From positions 62,001 to 126,000 of the forward strand of contig BDDD01000894.1 of the NCBI GenBank assembly GCA_001972305.1: a DNA stretch of 64,000 nucleotides, read 5' to 3'. This DNA is from Cephalotus follicularis (Eukaryota > Streptophyta > Magnoliopsida > Oxalidales > Cephalotaceae). Made by a program: the position numbers and the translations under genes. Each line of letters starts with the position of its first letter. The stretch's first letter is position 1. Shown piece after piece: positions 11,098-21,800 of this stretch. Under the pieces are notes generated by a model that did no database searches, was not told where the DNA came from, and worked only from the letters and a program-made list of their open reading frames with translations.

Positions 11098-12672
11098 TGA
11101 TGGAATCGTATAAACCGAATCCGGTGCCAAAATCGGACTTAGGCATATAGGCTGTAGAACAAAACAAAATCATACAAAATGGCAGCGGAAGAAGACCCAA
11201 TAAAATCTAAAAACAGTCCATAAGGCATGTCCACAGACCATATGGATCACCGCATCATCAACAGAATTGAATTGGTGTCAGCATAGCATACAATGGTGAC
11301 ACGCTTGCATGGCAAGAAGAGAAGGACCAAGAGATATACCCGCGGGTGAAGGCTCCTTCTTTCTCTGCCGCTACATGCTTGGGAAGACACTAAACACGTT
11401 GCTTCGAAAATCCCTGATACAAAAGCTACTCCAACCAGCAAAAACCAAGAACAAAGTGTATAAACTCTCTTTCTCTCACCAAGCTTAGAAAAGGTAAATT
11501 GATATTGACCAAAGATGTCAAAATCAATCCACCCTAGATAAGCACTTGCTTGATGTTTAACAATGAAGGGAACACACACAATATGCAGAGAGAAATTCGA
11601 CTTTCTCTTGCCCAGCAAAAACTATACAACTCCCCATACATTTTCTGCAGAAAATGCTTATCACTAGCCTCCTCCTTCTCTCTCCCACTCTCCTATTCAC
11701 TTAAGATCATGGTCCTCACTCCTAGGGAGTCTGTGGCTATGATCCCCACGTTCCCATAAATTACAAGAATGGGAGATGGCTGCTGGAGATGAGAGAGAAA
11801 ATGTGCCCACGAAGTGAGCTCGTGCACAGGTTGCACGTTCTGCTCAAAGACGTCGACGCCTTCCAAAGGACATCGACGCTCATGCAATGTGGCACTAAAA
11901 AATATCAACGCTTTCTAAAAGACATCGACGCCTATAAAAACGTTAAGCATCGACGTCTTTCTAAAAGGCGTCGACGCTTTGTTTGGCCAGTGAAGCAATA
12001 AGAGTCTAACTCTTTTAGTGATCTTATGTACCCTTCGAATATTGGTTAAGTAAGATCAAACATATGTGTTTCCACAAAATGCAAAATCCACATAACCGAT
12101 ATTTGACACCAAGACTTGATATGTCCAACATATTAAAGAACTTATCATTATAAGGCAGGGACCCTTTAAAATCTTGGTTAAAACAAGAGGTGTTCATAAA
12201 TTATCGAAATACCCCTAGGGTTCGGTTAAGCCATCCTAAATGGTCATTGACCAATTTAAATGCTATCGGAATAATATCTAATATTATCCAAATGGAAAAT
12301 TAATCTAATTAATTTTCCCACACCTCATAAACCCTAGATTTTCTAAGTCGTTGGTTCACGTGTACTATAATCCCTTGTCATGCTTGGCCCCGATTGAGAT
12401 CTAGGGTAAGGATATGTATCAACCCTAGATAATAACTCAATGGAATAAGGTAACCTATCTCACAGCCTCCATGCTAGGCATCCAACCTTATGTTAGGGCA
12501 TCACAAGTGTAAGCAGGTAAATAACAAACTACTTCAATTAAGTGATAAGACACAAGTGATATTGCCATATCAAAGTAGCACACATCATATATAAGGAATA
12601 AGATTGTTTCATCCAAGATAAGATATAATATGATAACCCATCTAAAGGCTTGTCGGGTCATTAGATCTAAGA
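11098..12672 (-). repeat. copia-1 LTR 1 (3' LTR), internally deleted
   Basis: On the plus strand it begins TGATGGAATCGTATAAACCG and ends TTAGATCTAAGA (the terminal CA pair is mutated). It is about 1575 bp, against about 2135 bp for LTR 2 and 2202 bp for the solo copy. At about 12441, after ACCCTAGATAATAACTCA, it jumps to AATAAGGTAACC, so roughly 560-570 bp present in LTR 2 (about 29205-29767) are missing. It carries the palindrome array at 11850-11977. Confidence 0.85.
11850..11977. repeat. GTCGAC palindrome array in copia-1 LTR 1
   Basis: Six copies in three pairs start at 11850/11870, 11902/11922 and 11947/11968 (20, 20 and 21 bp apart). The best copies are ACGTCGACGC and GCGTCGACGC. The last pair's spacer has the mirrored form CTTT-CTA-AAAG. 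Equivalent copies are found in LTR 2 at 19300-19427. Confidence 0.85.
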
Positions 12673-13380
12673 ATCTCCCACTTGACACTCAAGCCATGAA
12701 CTCCTATAGCCTGACCCATCATCCCACGATGATGCTCCAGAGCCTTGGTGCCCATTGCCTTGGTCAGTGGATCTGTTGTGTTCTCCTCTGAGGAGACCCT
12801 CTCAAGCTGTATATCTCCCCTACCAATAATCTCACGGATCAAACGATAGCGCTGCTCGATGTGTTTGGATCGCTTCCTTGGCTTGTGCTACAGCCCAATT
12901 ATTATCACAGTATATAACAACTGGACAAATAATGGATGGAACAACTCCTAGTTCAGTAATGAACTTGCGCATCCATACACCCTCCTTGGCGGCATCTGAG
13001 GCTGCTATGTACTCGACTTCTGTGGTAGAATCTGCAATAGTCCCTTGCTTTGAATTGCGCCAGCTCACAGCTCTAGCATTAAGTACAAAAACGTACCCAG
13101 AGACAGATTTGTGATCATCCGGATCACTATCAAAACTTGAGTCTGTGAAGCCCTCCAATTTCAGCTCACTATCTTTTGCATTGATCAAGAACATATCCTT
13201 AGTCCTCCTCAGGTACTTTAGGATTCCCTTGACCACTTCCCAGTGCTTCTCACCAGGATCAGACTGAAAACAACTTGCCATACCCAGGGCAAGTGCGACA
13301 TCAGGCCTAGTACATAACATGGCATACATGATCGACCCTACTGCTGAAGCATAAGGTATCTGACTCATACGTGTTCTCAC
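12673..13380 (-). pseudogene. copia-1 RNase H end of pol (copy 1)
   Basis: Contains the copia connection/RNase H region: ASAVGSIMYAMLCTRPDVA, then KGILKYLRRTKDMFL, STTEVEYIAASDAAKEGVWM and the final CDNNWAVAQAKE. A small deletion near 12880 shifts the frame, so the last part (LIREIIGRGDIQLERV, ENTTDPLTKAM) is read in another frame down to about 12642, close to the LTR. A purine-rich AAGTGGGAGAT just outside the LTR (12673-12683 reversed) serves as polypurine tract. RNase H would degrade the RNA strand during reverse transcription. The same frameshift is present in copy 2 near 30200, which shows the duplication came after the damage. Confidence 0.85.
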
Positions 13381-14628
13381 TTCAGATGTCTAAGGAGACA
13401 TCTTTCAAGAAAGATGAATTCCTTCGCCTATTGACAATAGGCCTCTTTTGGAATTCTCCATGCTAAACCTCTTCAGCACCTTGCTGATGTACTAGATTTG
13501 GGAAAGCCCAAGCAACCTATTGGATCTATCCCTGAAGATCCTAATACCCAGTATATAGGTGGCTTCTCCAAAATCTTTCATGGAAAAATTCTTAGTTAGC
13601 CATATCTTTGCAGACTGCAACATCCCTACATCATTCCCAATGAGTATAATGTCAGCTACATATATCACTAAGAAAGTGATAGTAGGTCCCTCTTACTTTC
13701 GATAAACACAGGGCTCATCTACATTTTTAACGAAGTCAAAAGCTTTGACTGCTTCATCAAAACGTAGATTCCAGCTACGAGATGCTTGCTTTAGTCCATA
13801 GATAGACCGTTCAAGCTTGCACACCATGTGCGGGTGCTCGGTAGATGTAAACCCCTCGGGTTGGGACATATAAATATCCTTTTCAAGACGCCCATTTAAG
13901 AATGCCATCTTGACATCCATTTGCCATATCTCATAATCATAATGAGCAGCAATAGCAAGCAAAATCCTAATGTATTTAAGCATGGCGATAGGTGAGAAAG
14001 TTTCAGTATAGTCAACTCCATGTCGTTGCCTATACCCTTTCGCAACTAATCGAGCTTTATAAGTCTTGATTTTTCCATCTGCATTCATCTTCTTCTTGAA
14101 GATCCATTTGCAGCCAATAGGCACTATGCCTTCGGGTGCTTCAACCAAATTCCATACTTGGTTGGAGTACATGGAATCCATTTCGGATTTCATGGCTCCT
14201 AGCCATGCTTCAGATTCAGTGCCTTGCACTGTCTCCAAGTAGCTGGCAGGCTCATCATCTTCAATGGCGTTTATCTCATCAGTACCATCAATGACGAAAC
14301 CATACCTCTCAGGTGCTAATGGGATTCTTCCTGTTCTCCTCAAAGGAGCTTTGCCTAACTGAGAACCATTCTCAGCCTGAGATCCAATCTCAGCTGTGTC
14401 TGTTGAAGGTCTAACCTCCAACTCCTCCATCTTCTGTGTGGTTTCTACCTGTGGCAACTCCTTGAGTTCCACCTTACACTCACTGTTTCCTTCAAGAAGG
14501 TATTCCTTCTCTAGGAACAAAGCATTTCACAAAATAAATATCTTTTGTTCGCTAGGGTGGTAGAAGTAGTATCCTTTTGTTTCTTTAGGATATCCCACAA
14601 ACCTACAACGGTCTGACCATGCTTCCAT
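13381..14628 (-). pseudogene. copia-1 reverse transcriptase (copy 1), YVAD
   Basis: The main stretch (13693-14520) runs from a Ser/Glu-rich linker into the copia RT: EAWLGAMKSEMDSMYSNQVW, GCKWIFKKK, ARLVAKGYRQRHGVDYTETF, the first catalytic region QMDVKMAFLNG, and YGLKQASRSWN. A stop (TAA) at 13693 is followed in frame by the active-site strand, which reads YVAD at 13651-13662 where copia elements have YVDD. One catalytic aspartate is lost. Another stop (TAG) near 13494 precedes YISKVLKRFSM. RT would copy the RNA to DNA; this one cannot. Confidence 0.88.
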
Positions 14629-16326
14629 CTAATTTGTGTCAAGCCTCTTGACATAAGCCGGACAGCCCCAAACCTTTAAATGGTTCAGGCTGGGTTTCCT
14701 CCTTGACCATACCTGGTATGGAGTAGAAGGCACAGATTTTGAAGGAATCTGATTCAAGATATAAGCAACTGTATCTAGGGCATAACCCCAGAGATAGGTA
14801 GGAAGATCAGTAAAAGACATCATCGATCGAACCATGTCTAACAAAGTCCGATTACTCCTTTTGGACACGCCATTATGCTATGGTGTTCCAGGAGGAGTCC
14901 ACTGAGATAGAATTCCGTTATCTCTAAGATAACCTAGGAATTCAGCTGAGATGTATTCTCCACCTCGGTCCGACCAAAGTATTTTAATCGATTTACCTGT
15001 TTGTTTTTCTACTTCATGCCAGAACTCCTTAAATTTCTCAAAGGATTCTGACTTGTGTTTCATCAGATACATATAACCATATCGAGATAAATCGTCAGTA
15101 AAGGTTATGAAGTAGATATAACCACCTTGCGCACGGACTGACATAGGACCACATACGTCAGTATGGACTAAACCCAGTAAGTCCATAGCCCTGTCTCCTT
15201 GACCAGAGAAGGGTGATTTGGTCATCTTTCCCAATAAACAAGATTCACAAGTTGGATAGGACTCTAAGTCCTGGATATCAAGGAGATCATCCTTAACCAA
15301 CTGTGATAGCCTAGCATCACTAAGATGACCAATTCTACAATGCCAAGTATAGGTTTTATTTAGCTCAGTTTCTCTTTGTCTTTTCTTATTATTACTTTGC
15401 TCAATGGACATGATATTTGATTGTGAAGTATTCAAGACATATAATCCATTGTTGATAACACTATTACCAACACAAACATTGTTCATATATATAAAACATC
15501 CAATGTCTTGGAATTCAAGCTCCAAGCCCAAAACACATAAGTGAGAAACACTTATAATATTCCTTACAATATTCATAACAAAGTAGCATGGATCCAAAGT
15601 TAATACATAACCATTAAAAAAATTAACATCACAAATTCCAACAGCTTGAGGAATGATTCTAGATCCATCACCAAGCCTCCAGTCCAGGTCTCCTGCTCCA
15701 AGCTTTCTAACTTTTCTTAGTCCCTGCAATGAATTGCAAAGGTTAGTTCCACATCCAGTATCTAATACACATGAAGAACTACTATTCAAAGCTAGATTAA
15801 GTTCAATCATGAACGTACCTGATGTACTCACACCATGCGGGTTATCAGCAGAGACAGCAGCAACAACAACACAACAATCCTTTTTCCAGTGCCCGGTCTT
15901 ACCGCACTGGAAACAAGCACCTTCAGCAGCTAACTTCTTCATCCAATCTTTGGAAACACTCCTACTGGCTCCAACCTTCCCCTTCTTCTTCTTTTGCTTC
16001 TTCTTACCCTTGCCTTTTGTGTTGACAGGCATGAGCACGCCCTTCCCTTTGCAGGAAGATGAGGCACTTCCATTTCCTTGGGCAGACCTAGAAGATGGAA
16101 GAGGTAGGGAGTGGGTGTTTGACTTCCCAGAGTCAAAATCGGCCTCAGCCGTCCTCAACATAGCTATCAGCTCAGACAGAGTCACCTCTATCTTGTTCAT
16201 GTGAAAGTTCACCAAAAACTGTGAGAACGACTTAGGAAGGGATGTCAAAATAATATCCACATATAGATCATGGTCCATGACAAACCCCAATTGAGCCAGC
16301 TGCTCAATCATGTCTATCATCTTCAA
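14629..16326 (-). pseudogene. copia-1 gag C-terminus, protease and integrase
   Basis: In order: the end of the Gag domain (SLPKSFSQFLVNFHMNK), a Ser/Lys-rich linker, a zinc knuckle CFQCGKTGHWKKDC, a copia protease with CVLDTGCGTNLCNS (catalytic D-T-G kept), the GAG-pre-integrase zinc domain (TWHCRIGHL, CESCLLGKM), then the integrase core with HTDVCGP and SDRGGEY. A TAG at 14878 follows WTPPGTP. The same frame continues [16 protein letters not shown], where the usual catalytic glutamate of NGVSER is a lysine. The C-terminal [13 protein letters not shown] and [10 protein letters not shown] region follows. So integrase has both a stop and loss of its DDE glutamate. Confidence 0.9.
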
Positions 16327-16726
16327 TCCATGCTCATGAACTGAAGATCCCTCTTACATCTGAGCCTTAAAGAGTTTACGTGATAGATTGAACCTTTGAG
16401 TCCTAGACTCAGCTCCATACATCTCCTGGAGATGGAGTAGTATAGCACATAAGGTCTCAATCTTCTCATTCTGACGTAGAAGCTCAGGTGTCATCCCAAG
16501 AAGGGCAAGACATCTAGCCTGCTCGTCATCTTCTAGCCACTTGGCTAGTCGCTCACTCTCTTCGGGCGTCGGATCTTCACCTAGTGAAGGAGGCCCCCCG
16601 AGTCATCACATAGGCCATTTTATTGGCCGTAAGGACGATCTTGAGGTTACGATGCCAATCATTGAAGTTGGGCCCATCAAGTTTGTTTGTCTCAAGTATA
16701 CGGGACATTGCATTTGATAAAGCCAT
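16327..16726 (-). pseudogene. copia-1 gag N-terminus
   Basis: Start codon at 16724-16726 (MALSNAMSRILETNKLDGPN, then FNDWHRNLKIVL), the typical start of copia UBN2-type Gag. A run of six G (C on the plus strand, near 16595) puts the next part out of frame. The continuation PPSLGEDPTPEESERLAKWL and LHLQEMYGAESRTQRFNL is read in the other frame, and a TAA near 16350 precedes EGSSVHEHGLKMID, which joins the next segment. One frameshift and one stop therefore separate this from the rest of gag. Confidence 0.85.
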
Positions 16727-16914
16727 TCTAGCAACTTAGATAAGGAAATATAAGCATGAGTTAGAATTTATTTCAATTTTAACATATGACAACCATAACA
16801 CTTGGTCTTTAGTGCTTATGGTTCCTCCCACTGTTGTAATCGTATCCCATACCCCCATATGGAACTCGAGAAGTCTAACTTCCTAGTGGGGATTGAAATC
16901 CATCGCAACCATAT

Positions 16915-17220
16915 TATAGCGTCAGCTACGGCATGACAAACTATAATACATCCAATGGGTATGCTTTCTTGCCAATTTGTATCCAATGAAAGATCCAATC
17001 ATAGTATTTGGCCTTAGATTCTATATGGCCTCAGCTAGGGCATGACAAACCATCAGAATCTTGATAAGTCCAGTACCCACAATTTTCATTGGAATGCACT
17101 AGTTTTAACACCCACACATAGGCATGTCCAAGTGCTAAAACATAGCCACCCTTTGCGGTGCCCAACACCGACGTTGACATAGTATCCCCAAGTCATCAGC
17201 CTCAGCTAGGGCAGACAAAC
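16915..17220 (-). repeat. Triple leader motif GTCATGCCCTAGCTGAGG
   Basis: On the plus strand CCTCAGCTAGGGCATGAC or a close variant occurs at about 16921-16938 (GTCAGCTACGGCATGAC), 17028-17047 and 17200-17217 (GGGCAGAC variant), each followed by AAAC. These resemble in placement the four GTTTTGGCCCCCGTCAAGG copies in the copia-3 leader. Confidence 0.65.
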
Positions 17221-18010
17221 CAACAACCCAGGAACACTACTCAACAAAAATTATGGAAGGCCACGGGGAACCAATCCATGGGTTCCTACGTTAAGACTTA
17301 TTATTAAAGTGAGGGAATTTGCGGTATCATGTTTTAAATACCATGCCATTAATTAATTCATTGGTTGTATTAGCCAATTCCAATTAATTACGGCTTAGCA
17401 TGCAAGATGTGTATCTTATGCACCTTGGACATATTTCTAAAATATGTCAATGGATTGGCAAGGACATTAGTAGTAGTGACTTGAGCCCAAAATCACAACT
17501 AGGTCTTCCTAGGTGTAAAGATTTAAATCTATTTATTACAACAATAACCATGCATACATGGCCTTCAAAAGTCTTGTACTCCATTTCTCTTTGCCTCCAT
17601 CTCTCATTGTAAGGTCTTCATTTACATAAAAGTACTTTACATTTTGAAAAGAAAATTATATTTAAAAAATTACAAGGAGAAATAACAAAAGTAAGGAAAA
17701 ATAAATGGTGCACGCAAGCACCAAATTACAGACCTTTAAAATAATAAATAAATAATATCCATCCATACATAGAAACCCATAAACTAGGTCAATGTCCTTT
17801 TTCGGGCCAACCATTGTGCATAAGACTTATATAATATCCAATATTATAAAACACAAATAAAACAAATGCCATAAATAATAACCAATTATACAATTTAATT
17901 TAAGGATTGTTAACTAATCAAACTCCCTCTAAATCAAGCAATGATTTTTTATTTTTTAAGTGCCAAAATGTATAAAATCCAATTTTATTTAAAAACAGTT
18001 TTTTTAAAAA

Positions 18011-18249
18011 ACGTCGATGCTTCCCTGAAGGCGTCAACGCATTTCACGAAAACTGTTGCAAAAGGCATCGACGTTTATCAACAACATCGACTCGTTTCCT
18101 GGGAATAGATGAACAAAGCATCGACGTTTATCAAGAACATCGACGCGTTTCCTGGAAATGATGAACAAGGCATCGACGTCTATCAAGAACGTCGATGCAT
18201 TTCCTGGAAAGATGAACAAGACATCGACGTCAATCAAGAACGTCGACGT
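18011..18249. repeat. GTCGAC palindrome array as 51-53 bp tandem units
   Basis: A pair at 18011/18031, then four tandem units starting 18065, 18118, 18170 and 18221. Each unit contains GCATCGACGT, TTATCAAGA(A), a second (A)CATCGACGC-like copy 19 bp later, and TTTCCTGGAAA...GATGAACAA(G). The TTTCCTGGAAA link between pairs is itself a near-perfect palindrome. This cluster sits in the leader, not the LTR. Confidence 0.85.
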
Positions 18250-18534
18250 CTATAACCCCTTGGGCAGTTTCTGCATTTCGAAAAATGCAGAAAATAATGG
18301 TTTAGACTTTGGTATTTCATTTTGGCAATCCAAACAGCACTATGCATGTTCTAAACATAATTCTAAACACATTAAATCAAAATCACCAGGTCTTAAACAC
18401 AATGAAATCCAATTTCATGCAATTTTCACTAAGGCACTTTGAAAATCTAGTTTGATCATAAAACACATCCATTAATTAAACCATTAATCAGTAGATCATC
18501 TAAGGCATAAATTCAATCAAGGATGATGTGGGAC

Positions 18535-18546
18535 TCTCTGATACTA
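18535..18546 (-). other. copia-1 primer-binding site
   Basis: Reverse strand TAGTATCAGAGA immediately after the LTR end CCATCA. It matches the TGGTATCAGAG complement of plant initiator tRNA-Met except at one base, so it is slightly decayed. Confidence 0.8.
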
Positions 18547-18547
18547 C

Positions 18548-19476
18548 TGATGGAATCGTATAAACCGAATCCGGTACCAAAATCGGACTTACGTATATAT
18601 GGTGTAGAACAAAACAAAATCATACAAAATGGCAGTGGAAGAACACCCAATAAAATCTAAAAACAGTCCATAAGGCATGTCCACAGACCACATGGATCAC
18701 CACATCATCAACAAAATTGAATTGGTATCACCGTAGTATACAATGGTGACACACTTGCATGGAAAGAAGAGAAGGACCAAGACATATACCAGCGGGTGAA
18801 GGCTCCTTCTTTCTCTGCCGCTACACGCTTGGGAAGACACCAAACACGTTGCTTCCAAAAACCTTGATACAGAAGCTACTCCAACCAGCAAGAACCAAGA
18901 ACAAAGTGTATAAACTCTCTTTCTCTCACAGAGCTTAGAAAAGGTAAATTGATATTGACCAAAGATGTCAAAATCAATCCACCCTAGATAAGCACTTGCT
19001 TGATGTTTAACAATGAAGGGAACACACATAATCTGCAGAGAGAAATTCAAATTTCTCTTGCCCAGCAAAAACTCTACAACTCCCCTTACATTTTCTACAG
19101 AAAATGCTTATTACTAGCCTCCTCCTTCTCTCTTCCACTATCCCATCCACTTAGGATCATGGTCCTCACTCCTAGAGAGTCTGTGGCCATGATCCCCACG
19201 TTCCCACAACATGCAAGAATGGGAGATGGCTGGTAGAGGTGAGAGAGAAAACATGCCCACGAAGTGAGCTCGTGCACAGGTTGCACGTTCTGCTCAAAGA
19301 CGTCGATGCCTTCCAAAGGACATCGACGCTCATGCAATGTGGTACTAAAAAATATCGACGCTTTCTAAAAGACATCGACGCCCATAAAAACGTTAAGCAT
19401 CGACGCCTTTCTAAAAGACGTCGACGCTTTGTCTGGCCTGTGAAGCAATAAGAGTCTAATTCTTTTAGTGATCTCA
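18548..19476 (-). repeat. copia-1 LTR 2, left half (split by gypsy A)
   Basis: Begins TGATGGAATCGTATAAACCG next to the primer-binding site and matches LTR 1 from 11098 closely. It includes the palindrome array. It is interrupted at 19477 by gypsy A, directly after TCTCA. The LTR resumes at 28789 with TGCACCCTTCGAA. LTR 1 shows the uninterrupted equivalent (GATCTTATGTACCCTTCGAA near 12022). Confidence 0.9.
19300..19427. repeat. GTCGAC palindrome array in copia-1 LTR 2
   Basis: Six copies (ACGTCGATGC, ACATCGACGC, ATATCGACGC, ACATCGACGC, GCATCGACGC, ACGTCGACGC) are paired as in LTR 1, with about 20-21 bp between starts. Single-base differences from LTR 1 are mostly CG/TG or CG/CA exchanges. Confidence 0.85.
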
Positions 19477-19970
19477 TGTCACACCCCGCTTGCATTAACA
19501 ACATACAACATGGCAATTTAACAGATATCCAGCTCATACAGAGAACGATAAAATTTAAAACTTTGAAAAAGACATCAAACTTGTGGAAGCATTTATATAA
19601 GCTGAAAGCAAACGGAACCATGCGTCCCATACCACATGATTCCCACAACATCCATAGCATAACATAGATAAAAAGCCTGCGAACAGAGCATGATCCAAAA
19701 GTCGATCAACAACAGAAAAACATTAGTACATTAATCCAAAGTACATCATGTTTTTAAGTACACCGCTTTACAAAACATTAAAGCAAAATAAACTCTGTCA
19801 TATCACATCCCGACATAGCCTTGCTCAGCGATATCCCAAACGTTGCTTCAATCTGTAACAGTAGGGGGTTAGCCTTTGTCCTCACTCGGCCAAAGTCAAA
19901 AAAGCAACATAAGATCAACAAAACCCAAGCATGAATGCAACATGATGCAGTACATACTATATCTCGATGC

Positions 19971-19972
<2 letters not shown>

Positions 19973-20002
<30 letters not shown>
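19973..20002. repeat. (TA)n microsatellite in gypsy A left LTR
   Basis: About 14 AT dinucleotides. The matching site in the right LTR (26995-27008) has only about six or seven, so slippage occurred after insertion. Confidence 0.9.
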
Positions 20003-20006
<4 letters not shown>

Positions 20007-20668
20007 ATGTATATGTATATATGCCAACCACGATGTCACGATGTCACAATTCACGATCGCAAACAAGTCCAAAGGACTACACAATACTCGGTTCACGGTA
20101 GGTACGAAGAGCGTCGCCAACTCCTGGCCCCGACGTCGTACTCCTGACATCGGCCCCGACTCCGGACGGCACGAAGCATGTCACGGTACAATGAGTCGCC
20201 CAGCCAACTCCTGGCTCCTGAGTCAACCCGACCACTAGTCATCTCTGGCATCTCCGCCACGCAACTAGTACGGTCACAATCAAAATCACAATCAGCAAAC
20301 CACAGTCAACTCAGTCACAATCACAGTCATCTCGATGCTCAAAACAGTTTTCCAAGTAATTTATAAAACAAAATACTTGAAAACAAACTCATTTTCATGA
20401 TGTCACGGTTCTCGGTTCTCAATATCACAAAACTCGGTTCACGGTGTTTTTGGAAGTCATTTTCACGGTTCGAAAATATATATTTTCTCAAAACATATAT
20501 TTTCGTGTAAAGTAATGACTTTCATTAACTACAATGCACTTCCAGAAAGATGATATAACAGTTCGAACTCAATAATCACAATGCTCAAAACAGTTCATAA
20601 AGCTTTACAAAGCAGTTCATCACAATATACGATGCATACACATGTTCACAGGGCAAAACAGGCCCTAA

Positions 20669-20959
20669 CAGTCGGTTGCCTCCCACTGGCAGTCGGCTGT
20701 TCCCCTCACAATAGTCGGCTGCCCAACCCAGGCAGTCGGCTACACATACTGGACAGTCGATTGTCTCACTAGACAGTCGGCTGCTAACACTCAACAGTCG
20801 GCTGTCCACACCCAACAGTCGGCTGCTGACCTACAGCAGTCGACTCACAACCTCTGTAGACACTTCTCGAAGACACACACATGGGCAGTGGACTGCCCTC
20901 TCAAGAATAGTCGGTTGGACCCATTGAGCAGTCGACTGCCCAACGTGGGCAGTCGGCTG
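20669..20959. repeat. CAGTCGRCTG palindrome array 1, gypsy A left LTR
   Basis: Thirteen copies start at 20669, 20690, 20712, 20733, 20754, 20774, 20795, 20816, 20837, then 20886, 20908, 20929, 20950. Neighbour distances are 20-22 bp, mostly 21, within two runs. The commonest form is CAGTCGGCTG on the plus strand; perfect palindromes CAGTCGACTG also occur. Spacers of about 11 bp vary. Spacers are not a multiple of a codon phase that would give a protein, and no long frame exists. Confidence 0.92.
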
Positions 20960-21478
20960 GATTCTGCAGCAGATGTAAAAACCAGCGGCTAAAAGCAGCC
21001 ACAACACACACCCAACTTAACCCAAAACATCACATTTATGCAACAACATATTCCAGGCTCACAATATAAGATAAAAATGCGTTTCATTTCGAAGAAAACA
21101 TTAACAGTTGAAATTACGTGCGAAAACGACTTTCACCCTACCTTAGAACTCCAAGTTAGGAGCTGCAATCCGCCTCTTTAAGTCCAAATCCGAGGCTCTT
21201 GCACTCCCTAACACGTTCAACAACCTCCAATAGGTCCGATCTTCCACTGTCAAGCCTCCAAGCTTTCGGTTTCAACACAAACTCCGTATGTCCTCAACAC
21301 ACACGCACTTTCACTCTCAAACTCACTTGAAATCAGAGAGAAGGATTGAGATTGAGGAGAGGAAAGCTGTGTTTTTATAAGAGCAACCCGGCCCCTCCTC
21401 TGCCATCTGCCCAAATAAACCAAAACACTCCCCTTTTGTCACTTCAAGCTGACAGTGCGTGGGCTGTCTGGCTCATGG

Positions 21479-21610
21479 CAGTCGACTGCCTCGACTTGGC
21501 AGTCGGTCGTTTCTGCCGACACCCACACCAGCCGGCTGCTTCCTCACAGCAGCTGGCTGTTGTCCCTCAACAAGGGGTCCAGTCGGCTGCCTCCCTGTGG
21601 CAGTCGGCTG
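21479..21610. repeat. CAGTCGRCTG palindrome array 2, gypsy A left LTR
   Basis: Copies start at 21479/21500, 21529/21550 and 21580/21601, each pair exactly 21 bp apart. Forms include CAGTCGACTG, CAGTCGGTCG, CAGCCGGCTG, CAGCTGGCTG and CAGTCGGCTG. This second cluster lies about 150-275 bp from the right LTR boundary, as in gypsy B and gypsy C. Confidence 0.9.
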
Positions 21611-21800
21611 CCCCCTGTACCAAAACACACCAACACACACTTTCTTGCAACCTTTCAACACACAAAAGAGGGAAAAAACATGGTTCTCATTAATTCACGC
21701 GTAAATTACATCGGGAATATAATATTACACTTTAACGAAAATCCCGGGCGTTACATCCACCCCTCATTCGAGGAATTTCGTCATCAAAATTAGAACAGTA

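Larger units (their letters stand above)
16727..18547 (-). other. copia-1 untranslated leader
   Basis: About 1.8 kb between the primer-binding site and gag with no gene. In the sense direction the gag-proximal part has AATCCCCACTAGGAAGTTAGA, a GGGTATGGGATACG segment and an AAAGACCAAGT motif. All of these have clear counterparts in the copia-3 leader just before 59563. It contains three copies of a CCCTAGCTGAGG motif and the 52-bp repeat palindrome array at 18011-18249. The long, conserved, non-coding leader is consistent with RNA packaging or translation signals (inference). Confidence 0.7.
19477..21755 (-). repeat. gypsy A 3' LTR (left)
   Basis: About 2279 bp. The plus strand starts TGTCACACCCCGCTTGC and ends CCCGGGCGTTACA, so the sense LTR starts TGTAACGCCCGGG. 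A polypurine tract (reverse strand GAATGAGGGGTGGA, 21756-21769) abuts it. It contains a (TA)n run and two palindrome clusters. Region 21120-21345 carries sequence shared with the other gypsy LTRs here (CCTACCTTAGAACTCCAAGT). Confidence 0.92.

Noticed and set aside
15653-16204. 183-codon plus-strand open frame
   Set aside because: It is the complement of the copia-1 gag-protease region, which has clear zinc-knuckle and protease motifs on the minus strand.
19172-19660. 162-codon minus-strand open frame across 19477
   Set aside because: It spans the junction between copia-1 LTR and gypsy A LTR, so it arose by insertion and cannot be an old gene.
19876-20147. Transmembrane-like IYIYIYIYIC peptides
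   Set aside because: Product of a (TA)n microsatellite whose length differs between the two LTRs of gypsy A.
20669-20959. CRISPR-like array (short palindromic repeats with variable spacers)
   Set aside because: Repeats are 10 bp and spacers about 11 bp, far below CRISPR sizes, and the DNA is plant retrotransposon with no cas genes. Described as a palindrome array instead.
20581-21704. Several 60-115 codon open frames rich in SRLP, VGC or QSTA repeats
   Set aside because: They are translations of the palindrome arrays in different frames, begin and end inside LTR DNA, and differ between the two LTRs of the same element.
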